Assembly (NCBI GenBank): GCA_039513195.1
Contig: JBCCRM010000022.1
Location: 1 to 64,000 of the forward strand
Source: Thermohalobaculum sp039513195
GTDB taxonomy: Bacteria > Pseudomonadota > Alphaproteobacteria > Rhodobacterales > Rhodobacteraceae
Reading direction: 5' to 3'
DNA length: 64,000 nucleotides
Shown: piece after piece, positions 22,695 through 31,540 of the stretch
Numbering within the stretch: the first letter of the stretch is position 1
Layout: every line of letters starts with the position of its first letter
Notes under the pieces: generated by a model
Databases searched by the model: none
What the model was told of the DNA's origin: nothing
The model's input: the letters and a program-made list of their open reading frames with translations, nothing else
Made by a program: the position numbers and the translations under genes

Positions 22695-23168
22695 TCAGCC
22701 CTCGCTTTGCTGGCGCTGACGTTGGCGACGAAGACGCACCAATGACCAATGCAAAATTTCGGTCGCCACCCCGACCACAGCGGTCGCCGTCAACGTGATG
22801 AGGATCAAAGGCACATTCACCACATGTTCGAAGAGCGGCTGCGCCTCGCCATCCGCGACCCGGATGAAGCTGTCGAAGTCCTTGACCAGCGCGGTCTGCA
22901 ATGCCAGCGACATCTTCACGATCATGTAGAGCACCCCGGAGAGGGCAACCGCCAGCGCCCCCGCCCAGATGCCATTCGCCACCGCCACGATAAAGCCCCA
23001 GCCCTGGCGCACCGAGAGATTGACCGCACCAACAATCGCGCCGGCGAGCGGACCGAGGATCTCAAGCTCCGGCAATTCACGGAGGAGTTCATCAGCCTCG
23101 GGTTGCCCGAGGCTCCAATTTGCCGCCCATGCGACAAGCAAAGCGCATAAGATTCGAAAGACCAGCAT
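22695..23168 (-). CDS. trgA: TrgA-family membrane protein
   Basis: A 157-residue integral membrane protein. From ATG 23168 it starts MLVFRILCALLVAWAANW and has three to four hydrophobic helices, with the pattern LGPLAGAIVGAVNL...GWGFIVAVANG in the middle. This layout fits the TrgA family, named for tellurite resistance in Rhodobacter sphaeroides. The molecular role is unknown. An open frame extends to 23339, but the extension lacks membrane-protein character. It lies 74 bases after the cfa-like gene and about 4.4 kb from trgB, with other genes between, unlike the adjacent trgAB of R. sphaeroides. Confidence 0.6.
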   Translation of the reverse strand: MLVFRILCALLVAWAANWSLGQPEADELLRELPELEILGPLAGAIVGAVNLSVRQGWGFIVAVANGIWAGALAVALSGVLYMIVKMSLALQTALVKDFDSFIRVADGEAQPLFEHVVNVPLILITLTATAVVGVATEILHWSLVRLRRQRQRQQSEG

Positions 23169-23242
23169 CACCGCCCCATCATCTGTCTCACCGCCCAAAC
23201 AAACTGTTAACGCGCCCGGGCGCCTCCATAATACAGTCAGCC

Positions 23243-24472
23243 TTACGCCGGCCGGCGGACCGCAATTTGGGTCACATCCGTTGTTCCGGCATGGAAACAC
23301 GCTGCACAGGAGGCCAAGTAGAAGTTCCACATGCGGCAAAATTCGGCGTCAAAACCGAGCGATTGTATGGTTTCCCACCGAAAATTGAACTGCTCGCGCC
23401 ATTCCCTGAGGGTTCGCGAGTAGCTCTCGCCGAATTCCATCGACCCCGTGACCTCGAGCCCCGCCGCCGTGAAGGAGTCGCGAAGCGCGCTCGGCGACGG
23501 AAGCATGCCACCGGGGAAGATGTATTTCTGCACGAAGTCCGTACCGCGCCGATAGCTGTCGAAGAGCTGATCGGCGATGGTGATCACCTGTAGCGCCGCG
23601 GTGCCGCCCGGCGCGAGGCGCTCTCGTAGACCACCGCAAAAAGTGGGCCAATAGCGCTCGCCCACCGCCTCGAACATTTCGATCGACGCAACCGCATCGT
23701 AGCTGCCCCGCTCATCGCGATAATCGCGCAGCAGGATCTCGCTGCGCTCGGCCAGCCCAGCCTTTTGCAAGCGCTGCGCGGCATAGGCCTGCTGCTCGCG
23801 CGAGAGGGTGAGGCCCGTCACATGGACGCCGTGCTCGCGGATCGCGTATTCTACGAAACCGCCCCAGCCGCAGCCGATCTCTAACACCCGGTCACCGGGC
23901 TTTAGATGCAGCCTGTCGCAGATCGCTGCATATTTGTTACGCTGCGCGGCGGAGAGATCCTCGCCCTGCCCCGTGAAAAGCGCGGAAGAGTAGGTCATCG
24001 ATGGATCGAGCCAATGACCGTAGAAGCTGTTGCCGAGGTCGTAATGCTGGGCGATGTTGCGCCGTGCGCCACGCCGGGAGTTGGCCCGCAACCAATGGCG
24101 CAACCGGTCGTAGGCGCGGATTAGCGCACCGCCTGGAAACCGCCGAGCCACAGTCTCGTTGTTCAGAAGCATCACGTCGAGCAGCGCCTGCAGGTCCGGC
24201 GTGCTCCACCACCCGTCGAGATACATCTCCGCGAAGCCCATCTCGCCATCCCGCAAGATGCGCCCGAAGAATGCAGTATTCCCCACGTCGCAGCGGCCAA
24301 CCGGCCCCTCCTTACTTCCCTGGACACAGAAAATGCGGCCGTCAGGCAAGCTAAATTCGAAGCGGCCATACTCGATTTGACGCACAATCGAAAAGAAGGT
24401 TTCGAACCAGCGTGGCAAACTGCGCTGCCCTTCTAAACTGGTCCAGACCGTTCCAACGTCCCCGTCCATCAC
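23243..24472 (-). CDS. cyclopropane-fatty-acyl-phospholipid synthase-like methyltransferase
   Basis: A 409-residue SAM-dependent enzyme of the CFA synthase family, acting on unsaturated acyl chains of membrane phospholipids. The SAM-binding motif is VLEIGCGWGGFVEYA. Other family signatures are AQHYDLGNSFYGHWLDPSMTYSSA and EMFEAVGERYWP. In related alphaproteobacteria such enzymes make cyclopropane or methylated (furan precursor) fatty acids under RpoE control, so either product is possible. The start has GAGG upstream; ATG 24469 is the neighbouring alternative. It follows DUF1365 by 55 bases and the FAD gene before it, the usual order of this cluster. Confidence 0.88.
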   Translation of the reverse strand: MMDGDVGTVWTSLEGQRSLPRWFETFFSIVRQIEYGRFEFSLPDGRIFCVQGSKEGPVGRCDVGNTAFFGRILRDGEMGFAEMYLDGWWSTPDLQALLDVMLLNNETVARRFPGGALIRAYDRLRHWLRANSRRGARRNIAQHYDLGNSFYGHWLDPSMTYSSALFTGQGEDLSAAQRNKYAAICDRLHLKPGDRVLEIGCGWGGFVEYAIREHGVHVTGLTLSREQQAYAAQRLQKAGLAERSEILLRDYRDERGSYDAVASIEMFEAVGERYWPTFCGGLRERLAPGGTAALQVITIADQLFDSYRRGTDFVQKYIFPGGMLPSPSALRDSFTAAGLEVTGSMEFGESYSRTLREWREQFNFRWETIQSLGFDAEFCRMWNFYLASCAACFHAGTTDVTQIAVRRPA

Positions 24473-24527
24473 ACCTCACTTGAGCTTCTAGCGAAAAACA
24501 ACCGGAGCGCCAATGATAATTCCGGTT

Positions 24528-25346
24528 CTACCCCGTCGGCGAAACGCGTTCCGGATGGGTGTTACCCCGTGGATACGGTCCCGGATAGCGACGAAAAACA
24601 GCGCCCCGCAGCCAAAGCCGCAGTGCCTGCCAGTGGATTGCAGCGATGACCTTGAAGGTCATCAGCGGATGGCGCAGCCATTGGCCAAACAGTGCGCGGT
24701 CGCTGAGCGGGCGTCTCTGGCCGGTCTGTGTTGCAATAAGGACATCGCCCACCGCATCGTTCTGTTTGATGCGCAGCGACAACCTTTCCCCCGGCATGCG
24801 CACCGTGAAGCGATAGGTCTGATCCATCCCGATGAAGGGGGACACATAGAAACCCTTTTGCGTTTCATGGCAATGGGATGTGTTTGATTTCTCACGTAGG
24901 GCGAGGGTGTAAGGGTGCTGGTCGCCAAAAGTGTTTTTCACCTCATAGACCACCGCAGTCGGGCGCCCGTCGGCATCCGCACAGAAATAGACCGAGAGCG
25001 GATTAAACGCGTAGCCAAAGATCCGCGGGAAGGAGAGGAGCCAGATCCGCGCCGGGGCCGCCATGCCGAGCTCCGCCAAACGCGCCTCGACCCAGGGACG
25101 CAATTCCGTCCCATCGCGCGGGCCGTGATCGCGCCGATGAAAGGCCAGCAGGCCAAACTTGTCCAGGGATAGAAGGCGCAGATTGCCGCAGGTCTCGGTC
25201 AGGCGGTCGATGTCCAGCAAGAGCGAAAACACCCGGTAGCGGAACTGATGGCGAAAGGGCGTGAGGCGCATATGCATCACGTGGCCCTGGTAGAGGCACG
25301 GCACCGGGGCGCCGTCCGCCGCGAGGTCACTCGGCGGCGCGGACAT
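24528..25346 (-). CDS. DUF1365 family protein
   Basis: A 272-residue DUF1365 (COG3496) protein of unknown biochemical role. It is consistently found next to a COG2907 flavoprotein and a CFA synthase, as here. Typical sequences are CLYQGHVMHMRLTPFRHQFRYRVFSLLLDIDRL near the start, then FGYAFNPLSVYFC and YEVKNTFGDQHPY. ATG 25346 has GGAGGG upstream and overlaps the end of the flavoprotein gene by 20 bases, so the genes are coupled. It probably acts on lipid acyl chains together with its neighbours. Confidence 0.88.
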   Translation of the reverse strand: MSAPPSDLAADGAPVPCLYQGHVMHMRLTPFRHQFRYRVFSLLLDIDRLTETCGNLRLLSLDKFGLLAFHRRDHGPRDGTELRPWVEARLAELGMAAPARIWLLSFPRIFGYAFNPLSVYFCADADGRPTAVVYEVKNTFGDQHPYTLALREKSNTSHCHETQKGFYVSPFIGMDQTYRFTVRMPGERLSLRIKQNDAVGDVLIATQTGQRRPLSDRALFGQWLRHPLMTFKVIAAIHWQALRLWLRGAVFRRYPGPYPRGNTHPERVSPTG

Positions 25347-26658
25347 GGCCACCCTCCGCCGCCGCACCGGTGCCTTGCGGGCCGACCAGATCCTTGGCCC
25401 AATCCGGACGGGCGCCGAGGGCAGCGGCGACCCGCAGGCCGGCCCGCAGGCCGTCCTCGTGGAAGCCATAGCCGAGCCAGGCGCCGGCGAACCACAACCC
25501 GCCCTGCCCCTGCAGCCTTTCCAGTGCCTGTTGGGCCGCAAAGCTGTCGGCATCGAACAGCGGATGCGCATAGTCGTAGGCGCCATGGGTCAACGCGGGA
25601 TCAGGGGCGTGGCGCGGGTTCAGGCTGACGAAGAGCGGGCGGTCGGCCGGAATGCTCTGCAGCCGATTCATCCAGTAGGTGACCTGAGCGGGGCTCTCCG
25701 CCTCCGTCTCCATACCATCGGAGAGGAAGTTCCAGCTCGACCACACGCGCCTCAGCCGCGGCATCAGGGATGGGTCGGAATGGAGAATCGCTCGGTTCTG
25801 CGAGGTTCGGAACGCTGAGAGCACCTGTCGCAGGCTGTCGGGCGCATCGGTTAGCAGCGCCTGGGCCTGCGGGCCGTGGCAGGCGAGCAGGATGTGATCG
25901 GCGGCAACCACGCTGCCATCGGCGAGGCGCAAAGACGGCTGGGCTCCCCCGGTCACCGAAACGACAGCCTGTCCGGTCGTGATCCGATCGCCCAGCCAGT
26001 CACGCACCCGTCCGACATAGGCGCGGCTGCCGCCCTCGACCGTGCGCCAGCGCTGCGCCGGGTTTAGGCCGGTCATCAGGTCGTGGTTGCAGAAGAAACG
26101 CAGGAAGTGCTCGGCAGGAAAGTCGAGGATCTTGCCGGAGGAGGTCGACCAAATCGCACTGCCCATGGGTAGAATGAAGCGTTCCCGAAACCAATCGGTG
26201 AAGCCCTGCCCCGCCAACCAATCGCTGAGGCTGAGGCCCGCGAGACGCCCGCTCTCCAGCTCTGCGGGGCCCGTTTCGATGAAACGCTTGATCTGTCGCA
26301 GGCCGGAGATATGGCGTAGATCCGCGATCCGCCAGCGCTGTGCAAACAGCGTATTGAGGTTGTCGCAGGCGTATTCCACCTGCCCGCCGCGGAGCGAAAA
26401 GCCGAACGACATGTCCGACCATTTGGTCGCCACGCCCAGCCGGTCGAACAGCGCGGTCAGATTGGGATAGTTGCGGTAGTTGTAGACAATGAAGCCGGTG
26501 TCGACCGGCTGCACCCCGTCCGGGAACACCGCATCGACGGTGTTCGCATGGCCGCCCACCCGGGTATCGGCCTCGAACACCTGGACGTCATGGGTCTCGC
26601 CGAGGGCCAAGGCGGCGCCGAGGCCCGAGATCCCGGCCCCGACCACTGCAATCTTCAT
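25327..26658 (-). CDS. FAD-dependent amine-oxidase-like protein (COG2907)
   Basis: A 443-residue flavoprotein. The FAD dinucleotide motif VVGAGISGLGAALAL is at the N-terminus, followed by VFEADTRVGGHANTVD and DTGFIVYNYRNYPNL, characteristic of COG2907. The substrate is unproven. Its fixed partners DUF1365 and CFA synthase suggest oxidation or desaturation of a lipid intermediate. I chose ATG 26658 because the Rossmann motif starts immediately after it. It lies 67 bases after the photolyase and overlaps DUF1365. Confidence 0.88.
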   Translation of the reverse strand: MKIAVVGAGISGLGAALALGETHDVQVFEADTRVGGHANTVDAVFPDGVQPVDTGFIVYNYRNYPNLTALFDRLGVATKWSDMSFGFSLRGGQVEYACDNLNTLFAQRWRIADLRHISGLRQIKRFIETGPAELESGRLAGLSLSDWLAGQGFTDWFRERFILPMGSAIWSTSSGKILDFPAEHFLRFFCNHDLMTGLNPAQRWRTVEGGSRAYVGRVRDWLGDRITTGQAVVSVTGGAQPSLRLADGSVVAADHILLACHGPQAQALLTDAPDSLRQVLSAFRTSQNRAILHSDPSLMPRLRRVWSSWNFLSDGMETEAESPAQVTYWMNRLQSIPADRPLFVSLNPRHAPDPALTHGAYDYAHPLFDADSFAAQQALERLQGQGGLWFAGAWLGYGFHEDGLRAGLRVAAALGARPDWAKDLVGPQGTGAAAEGGHVRAAE

Positions 26659-26725
26659 GTCGTCGGCCCCTCGTCTTGCCGTGCCGCGCGCCCGATCTCT
26701 GCCGGGCCGACGCAGTCCGAGCCGC

Positions 26726-28162
26726 TCATGATGCGAGCCTGTGTTGGTTGTAGGCGTCGAGCGCGCGGGCACGGCCCTCGGCGAGGCCGATGATCGGCTC
26801 GGGCGGCGGCGCGGCGGGGTCGAGCCCCCAAGCCCGCGGCACAGCCGCGAAATAGGCGAGCGCGTCTGGATGCGGATTTGCCTTCCCCTCCGCCAGCCAA
26901 CGGTCGCGATAGGCCGATCGCGGGTCGAATTTCTCAGCTTGCGTGGCGGGGTTGAACACCCGGAAATACGGCGTCGCATCGGGGCCCGAGCCCGCTGCCC
27001 ACTGCCACCCCATCGCATTCGCGGCGACGTCCCAATCGATAAGACAGTCCCGAAACCAGGCCTCGCCTATCTTCCAATGGGTCAGCAGATGTTTGGTCAG
27101 AAAGCTCGCCACCAGCATCCGCACGCGATTATGCATGGTGCCGGTGACATACATCTCGCGCATGCCGGCATCGACCATCGGCACGCCGGTCATGCCGCGG
27201 CGCCACCGCTCCGCCGCCTCGCTGTCGCCGGCCCAGGGGAAGGCATCCCAGTCGCCGCGCCAGTTCTCGGACTCGATCTGCGGCGTATGGTAGAGGAGGT
27301 GATAGGAGAACTCGCGCCACACAACCTCCTGCACGAAGGTCTCAGCCCCGTCGACGCCCGCACCGGTCAGGCGCTCCATCGCCGCGCGACCGGCATGCCA
27401 AACGGTGAGCGGCGAGATTTCGCCATGGGTCAGGTTTTCCGCAAGCTTCGACGTGGCGGGCAGGTCGGTGCGGTCCCTTTCGACCTTATAGGCGGCAGCC
27501 CGGTCGGCAATGAACGTCTCAAGCCGGTCACGCGCCGCAGTCTCTCCGACCAGCGCGAAGCGGGCGACGATCTCCGCCCCGCGACCCATGGCGCCGCCAA
27601 GCCTCCAGCCCTCCAATCTCTCCGACGCCGGCCAGGACTGGGGCGCCGCGAGATCGCCGGGCTCGGCCAGCGGTTCGGCCAGGCCGCTGGCGCGCACCGC
27701 CTTCCAAAACGGCGTGAAGACCTTGTAAAAACCACCGGTTTTCGTCTCGACCGTCCAAGGCTCGAAGAGCAGGGAGGCGTTCACGCTTTCGACCTCGAGC
27801 CCATCCTCCTTGAGCGCCGCTTTGATGGCGCTGTCCCTGGCGATTGCGCGCGGATCGTATAGCCGGGACCAGACCACGCGCTTCGCGCCAGTTTCGGCCG
27901 CCAGTGCGCGCAGGCAAGTCAAGGCATCGCCGGTCCGCAGCACCAGGTCGCTGCCCCGCGCCCGCAAGCGCGCTGTGAGATCAGCCAGGCTTTCGCGCAG
28001 GCGCCATTTCGGCGCGGCGCCGATGCTATCGACCAAGCCGTCGCGCAGGAAAACCGGGATCACAGGCCCGCCCGCCACCAGCGCCCGGTGCCATCCGGGG
28101 TGGTCGGCAAGCCGCAGGTCCCGGCGTAACCACAGCAGGGTCGGCGGCGTATCGGTCGTCAT
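26726..28162 (-). CDS. phr: deoxyribodipyrimidine photolyase
   Basis: A 478-residue class I CPD photolyase that splits UV pyrimidine dimers using blue light and FAD. The antenna domain begins LLWLRRDLRLADHPGW. The FAD-binding C-terminal half has WREFSYHLLYHTP, WRRGMTGVPMVDAGMREM, MHNRVRM and DWDVAANAMGWQWAAGSGPD. All are diagnostic. It is the first gene of the minus-strand cluster that includes the FAD, DUF1365, cfa and trgA genes. Photolyase is a known member of the Rhodobacter RpoE singlet-oxygen response. I did not find an RpoE-like promoter just upstream of it here. Confidence 0.95.
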   Translation of the reverse strand: MTTDTPPTLLWLRRDLRLADHPGWHRALVAGGPVIPVFLRDGLVDSIGAAPKWRLRESLADLTARLRARGSDLVLRTGDALTCLRALAAETGAKRVVWSRLYDPRAIARDSAIKAALKEDGLEVESVNASLLFEPWTVETKTGGFYKVFTPFWKAVRASGLAEPLAEPGDLAAPQSWPASERLEGWRLGGAMGRGAEIVARFALVGETAARDRLETFIADRAAAYKVERDRTDLPATSKLAENLTHGEISPLTVWHAGRAAMERLTGAGVDGAETFVQEVVWREFSYHLLYHTPQIESENWRGDWDAFPWAGDSEAAERWRRGMTGVPMVDAGMREMYVTGTMHNRVRMLVASFLTKHLLTHWKIGEAWFRDCLIDWDVAANAMGWQWAAGSGPDATPYFRVFNPATQAEKFDPRSAYRDRWLAEGKANPHPDALAYFAAVPRAWGLDPAAPPPEPIIGLAEGRARALDAYNQHRLAS

Positions 28163-28389
28163 CTCTCCCCGTCTCTCGTTTCCTGCGTCGGCGTCGCAGC
28201 CGCGCGATACAGTGTGGCACCTTCGCGCAACATCAACCCCAGCTTAAGGGATCTTGCATAAACCTCAGCGGGACTTGCCATGGTGGCGCCAAGTTGTCGC
28301 ATCACGGTTCCTCAGGTTGTGGCATGGCCGGACCGGGCGGCCCGCCGCCCTTTGTCGACCCGGCCACCAAGTCGAGCAAAGAGGTTGGT

Positions 28390-28650
28390 ATGAGCGTTAT
28401 TCCCTTCGACCCAAAGCGCCGCCAGCAGCGGCCGCTGAAACCGGCCGAGAGCAGTGGCGGCGGCGAGGCCAAGGCGCGCATCGCACTTCTGGAGCGGGCG
28501 CTGATCGCCACCCTGCGGGAGAATGCGCAAAATTGGGCACGGGCTGAGCGGTTGGAGACGCGGGTCGACGAGCTCGAAGCCTTGCTCGAAAGCCACGCCA
28601 TTGTTCTGCCGGGCTGGGCGCCGCATGATGCGCCCCATGAGGCAGACTGA
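28390..28650 (+). CDS. small coiled-coil protein upstream of aceK
   Basis: An 86-residue hydrophilic protein, family unknown. After a basic N-terminus (FDPKRRQQR) it has a heptad-like helix (RIALLERALIATLRENAQNWARAERLETRVDEL) likely to form a coiled coil. GAGG precedes the ATG. Its stop lies 14 bases inside aceK, so the two are translationally coupled, which suggests a linked function. It is divergent from phr. Confidence 0.65.
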   Translation: MSVIPFDPKRRQQRPLKPAESSGGGEAKARIALLERALIATLRENAQNWARAERLETRVDELEALLESHAIVLPGWAPHDAPHEAD

Positions 28651-30523
28651 GCAAAGCCCGCGCAGGTCCATTGCAGACCTCGCCGAGACGGCGGATCCCG
28701 ATAGCCAGCTGAGCGCGCTTCGCACCGAGGCGATCGCCCAAGCCGGGCTCGCGCAGATCTCGGCCCCTAGGGAAAACTGGGACAAGGCGCGCAATTTCGC
28801 CGCCGTGGTCCTGGAGATTTTCAACGACTACCACCTACAGGCGCGGCGCATCCCCTGGCTCGCCAAGCGGGCCTTTGAGACGCGCGATTGGCGCCGATCC
28901 GTCTCGCTTAGCCAGGAGCGAATCGCTCTCTTCTCGACGGCCGTGACCCGGGCAACCCCGGTGCTGAACCAGGCCTTGCGCGACACCGGCGGAATAGGCG
29001 GTTTCTGGAACACGGCGGAGGAGCAATTCCGCCGCTTGGTCGCCGACCGCTACGAGGCGGATCTGGCGCTCGCCTTCCTCGCCTCGCTGCGCCGGCAGAT
29101 CTATCAGGACACTTGGGTGCCGGTCGCCTATGACCAGCTCCGCGTGGCCAGCACCGCGACCCAGCCGAGTTTCCTGCGCGACCTGCCCGCTGGCGGAGTT
29201 ATGACCGAGGCGTTGGTCGAGGAAATGCTTGCCGCACTGTCACTGAACGCCCCGTTTCGGGACCTTTGTGCAGATGCCGCTGCCGTTGCCCGGCGCATCA
29301 ACGAGGAATTGAGCCTGGGGGGGGAACGCGCGCTCACCTCGGTCGAGGTGGTGGAGGCCGGTTTTTTCCGCAATCGCGGGGCGTATCTCGTCGGCGGGTT
29401 GCGCCTCGACGGGCAAGAGCTGAGCCCGCTCGCCCTCGCGCTGAACCACGCGCCGGAGGGGATCTATGTCGATGCGGTGATCCTGCGGGAGACGACGCTG
29501 CGGCACATCTTCTCGTCGACTCTGGCGAATTTCCACGTCCCGATCACCGGCTATCATGCGCTGGTCGATTTTCTGGTCAGCCTGATGCCGAGCCGGCCGC
29601 GGGGCCTGCACTACTCCACCGTCGGCTACAATCATGTCGGCAAGGTTGCAGTGATGGATCAGATTACGGCGGGTCTGGAGCGGAGCGGCGAGCGCTTGCA
29701 GTTCGCGCCGGGGCATCGCGGCTCCGTCGCCATAGCCTTCACGGCGCCGGCCACCGGTTATGTCCTGAAGGTGATCCGGAACACGCCGACCGACAACTAC
29801 AAATGGGACGTGTTCGACGGCGTCCCAGCGGTCTTGGCGAAGTACCGAAACGTCCATGAGATCAACCGATCGGGCTCGATGCTCGACAACATCATCTATT
29901 CGAACGCGACTATGGCTGTGGGCCTATTCGGCGAAGCGGTGCTCGAAGAGCTGATGGAGGCGGCCTGCGAGACCGTGACGCGCTATCGCGACGAAGTGTT
30001 TTTCCGCCACCTGATCGTGCAGCGAAAGCAGATCCCGGTGCCGCTTTATCTGGAACGATGCGATAGGGAGGCGGCGGAAACGGTGGTCGTCCGGCTCGGC
30101 CAATGCATCCGCAACAATGCTGCGTCGAATGTCTTCAACCGCGACCTGGACGGCCGGAATTACGGAGTGAGCAGCCTGCGTTTCGTGCATCTCTTCGACT
30201 ACGACGCGGTCGAGGTGCTGACCGAGGTGAAGGTCCGCACCAATCTCGACCGGGAGCCGGGGGAGGAGGATATCCCCGACTGGTTCTTCGAGGAGGGCCC
30301 GGTCTTCCTGCCGGAGGAGTTGGAGGCGCATCTGCGCTTGCCGCGGGATCTGCGCCGGCTGTTCCGAGAGGCGCATGGGGAGTTGTTGACCGTGGAGTAC
30401 TGGACCCGGATGCAGCGGCTGTTGCGGGATGGCGGGGTGCCACGGGTGCGGACCTATCCCCGCTCGACCCAGCTTGAGCCGCCGGAGGCACCGCGGAGTG
30501 TGCTGGGTCACGTGCTCGGCTGA
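28637..30523 (+). CDS. aceK: isocitrate dehydrogenase kinase/phosphatase
   Basis: A 628-residue AceK. It phosphorylates and dephosphorylates isocitrate dehydrogenase, so that carbon is diverted into the glyoxylate shunt. Diagnostic stretches: FHVPITGYHALVDFLVSLMPSR, YSTVGYNHVGKVAVM, an ATP-loop region around YVLKVIRNTPTDNYKWD, CIRNNAASNVFNRDLDGRNYGVSSLRFV, and the C-terminus DIPDWFFEEGPVFLPEEL...LFREAHGELLTVEYW. The first ~150 residues form the regulatory helical domain. Length is close to enterobacterial AceK (about 580) with a longer N-terminus. The start overlaps the coiled-coil gene by 14 bases. Malate synthase G (glcB) lies 8 kb away; isocitrate lyase is not in the window. Confidence 0.92.
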   Translation: MRQTEQSPRRSIADLAETADPDSQLSALRTEAIAQAGLAQISAPRENWDKARNFAAVVLEIFNDYHLQARRIPWLAKRAFETRDWRRSVSLSQERIALFSTAVTRATPVLNQALRDTGGIGGFWNTAEEQFRRLVADRYEADLALAFLASLRRQIYQDTWVPVAYDQLRVASTATQPSFLRDLPAGGVMTEALVEEMLAALSLNAPFRDLCADAAAVARRINEELSLGGERALTSVEVVEAGFFRNRGAYLVGGLRLDGQELSPLALALNHAPEGIYVDAVILRETTLRHIFSSTLANFHVPITGYHALVDFLVSLMPSRPRGLHYSTVGYNHVGKVAVMDQITAGLERSGERLQFAPGHRGSVAIAFTAPATGYVLKVIRNTPTDNYKWDVFDGVPAVLAKYRNVHEINRSGSMLDNIIYSNATMAVGLFGEAVLEELMEAACETVTRYRDEVFFRHLIVQRKQIPVPLYLERCDREAAETVVVRLGQCIRNNAASNVFNRDLDGRNYGVSSLRFVHLFDYDAVEVLTEVKVRTNLDREPGEEDIPDWFFEEGPVFLPEELEAHLRLPRDLRRLFREAHGELLTVEYWTRMQRLLRDGGVPRVRTYPRSTQLEPPEAPRSVLGHVLG

Positions 30524-30789
30524 GAAAGCCTGCCTCCGGGGCGCCGCGTCCGCCACCCGGCCCTTGGCAATATCGGCGCGCGCGGCGCGCTTCGACATCT
30601 TCGCGTGTGGGACCGCCACGAGCGCCACGCGGCATCTCCACACGCGCCGCCACCTGCAGCCCGCCGCGGGTGAGACCGCGCCAGGTTAGGCGGCGTCCGA
30701 CGCGGCGCCCTGGAGGCCTCAGGAGACAGCGCTACCCTTTCGGCGAGCCGGATCGAAGTTCGGATTGAAGTGAGATCGAGTGGGAAAGG

Positions 30790-31443
30790 ATGGTCATGCG
30801 CATGGCAGTCGTGGCAGTTGCGGGCCTTCTGGCCGCAGCCTGTTCGGTAGTGGGCGTGCGCTCCGGCACTGAGGAGCCTCCCTTCACGGTGGTCGAGCAA
30901 ATCGCGCCGGGCATCGAGATCCGCCGCTACGCCCCCCGCCTCGCTGCCGAGACCGATCTCGGCGAAGCGGACAGCAATGCGGCCCGAAGCAAGGCATTCG
31001 GGCGCCTCTTCGACTACATCTCGGGTGCCAACGCGCCGGCGGCAAAGATCGCGATGACCGCCCCGGTCGAGACGGCGACTAGCGCCAGCAGCGGCGGCGC
31101 AGAAGAGATCGCTATGACCGCCCCGGTCGAAATCGCGAGCGCCGGGAGCGACCGCATGCGCTTTTTCCTACCCGTCGCCATGAGCCTTCCCGACGCCCCG
31201 GTGCCCACCGATCCTGCCGTCCGGCTGATCGAACTGCCCGTCCAGGACATGGCAGTGCTCCGCTACACCGGATCGACCGCGGAAAGCGACACGGAGATCC
31301 GGTCGCAGGAGCTTTTGACCGCGCTTGCGGCCACTGACTGGAGGCCGGAAGGCAATCCGGTCGCTTACTTCTACGACCCGCCCTGGACCCTGCCGCCCTT
31401 CCGCCGCAACGAAGTCGCGGTGCCGGTCCGCCAACGACCATAG
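30790..31443 (+). CDS. SOUL heme-binding family lipoprotein
   Basis: A 217-residue SOUL/HBP-family protein. It begins with a lipoprotein signal (VVAVAGLLAAACS, lipobox AAAC). The SOUL fold follows: FTVVEQIAPGIEIRRYAPRLAAE, FGRLFDYISGAN, KIAMTAPVE twice, and a C-terminal YDPPWTLPPFRRNEV. The family binds heme or porphyrins in eukaryotes; in bacteria the role is largely unknown. It is probably membrane-anchored in the periplasm. ATG 30796 (MRMAVV), with AGGA upstream, may be the true start. It stands 97 bases before the methyltransferase/ABC operon. Confidence 0.85.
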   Translation: MVMRMAVVAVAGLLAAACSVVGVRSGTEEPPFTVVEQIAPGIEIRRYAPRLAAETDLGEADSNAARSKAFGRLFDYISGANAPAAKIAMTAPVETATSASSGGAEEIAMTAPVEIASAGSDRMRFFLPVAMSLPDAPVPTDPAVRLIELPVQDMAVLRYTGSTAESDTEIRSQELLTALAATDWRPEGNPVAYFYDPPWTLPPFRRNEVAVPVRQRP

Positions 31444-31540
31444 ACCCGGCCGAAGCGGCTTGGGGCCGTTTGGCGCACCCCCTGTTCCTGGCCCAGGCCG
31501 GCCTATTTCCCTCAGTTCACTGCAGCAACCACGGTCACAG

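Noticed and set aside
28163..28300. RpoE-type promoter directly upstream of the photolyase
   Set aside because: No TGATCC-N18-TAAG arrangement could be found on the minus strand.
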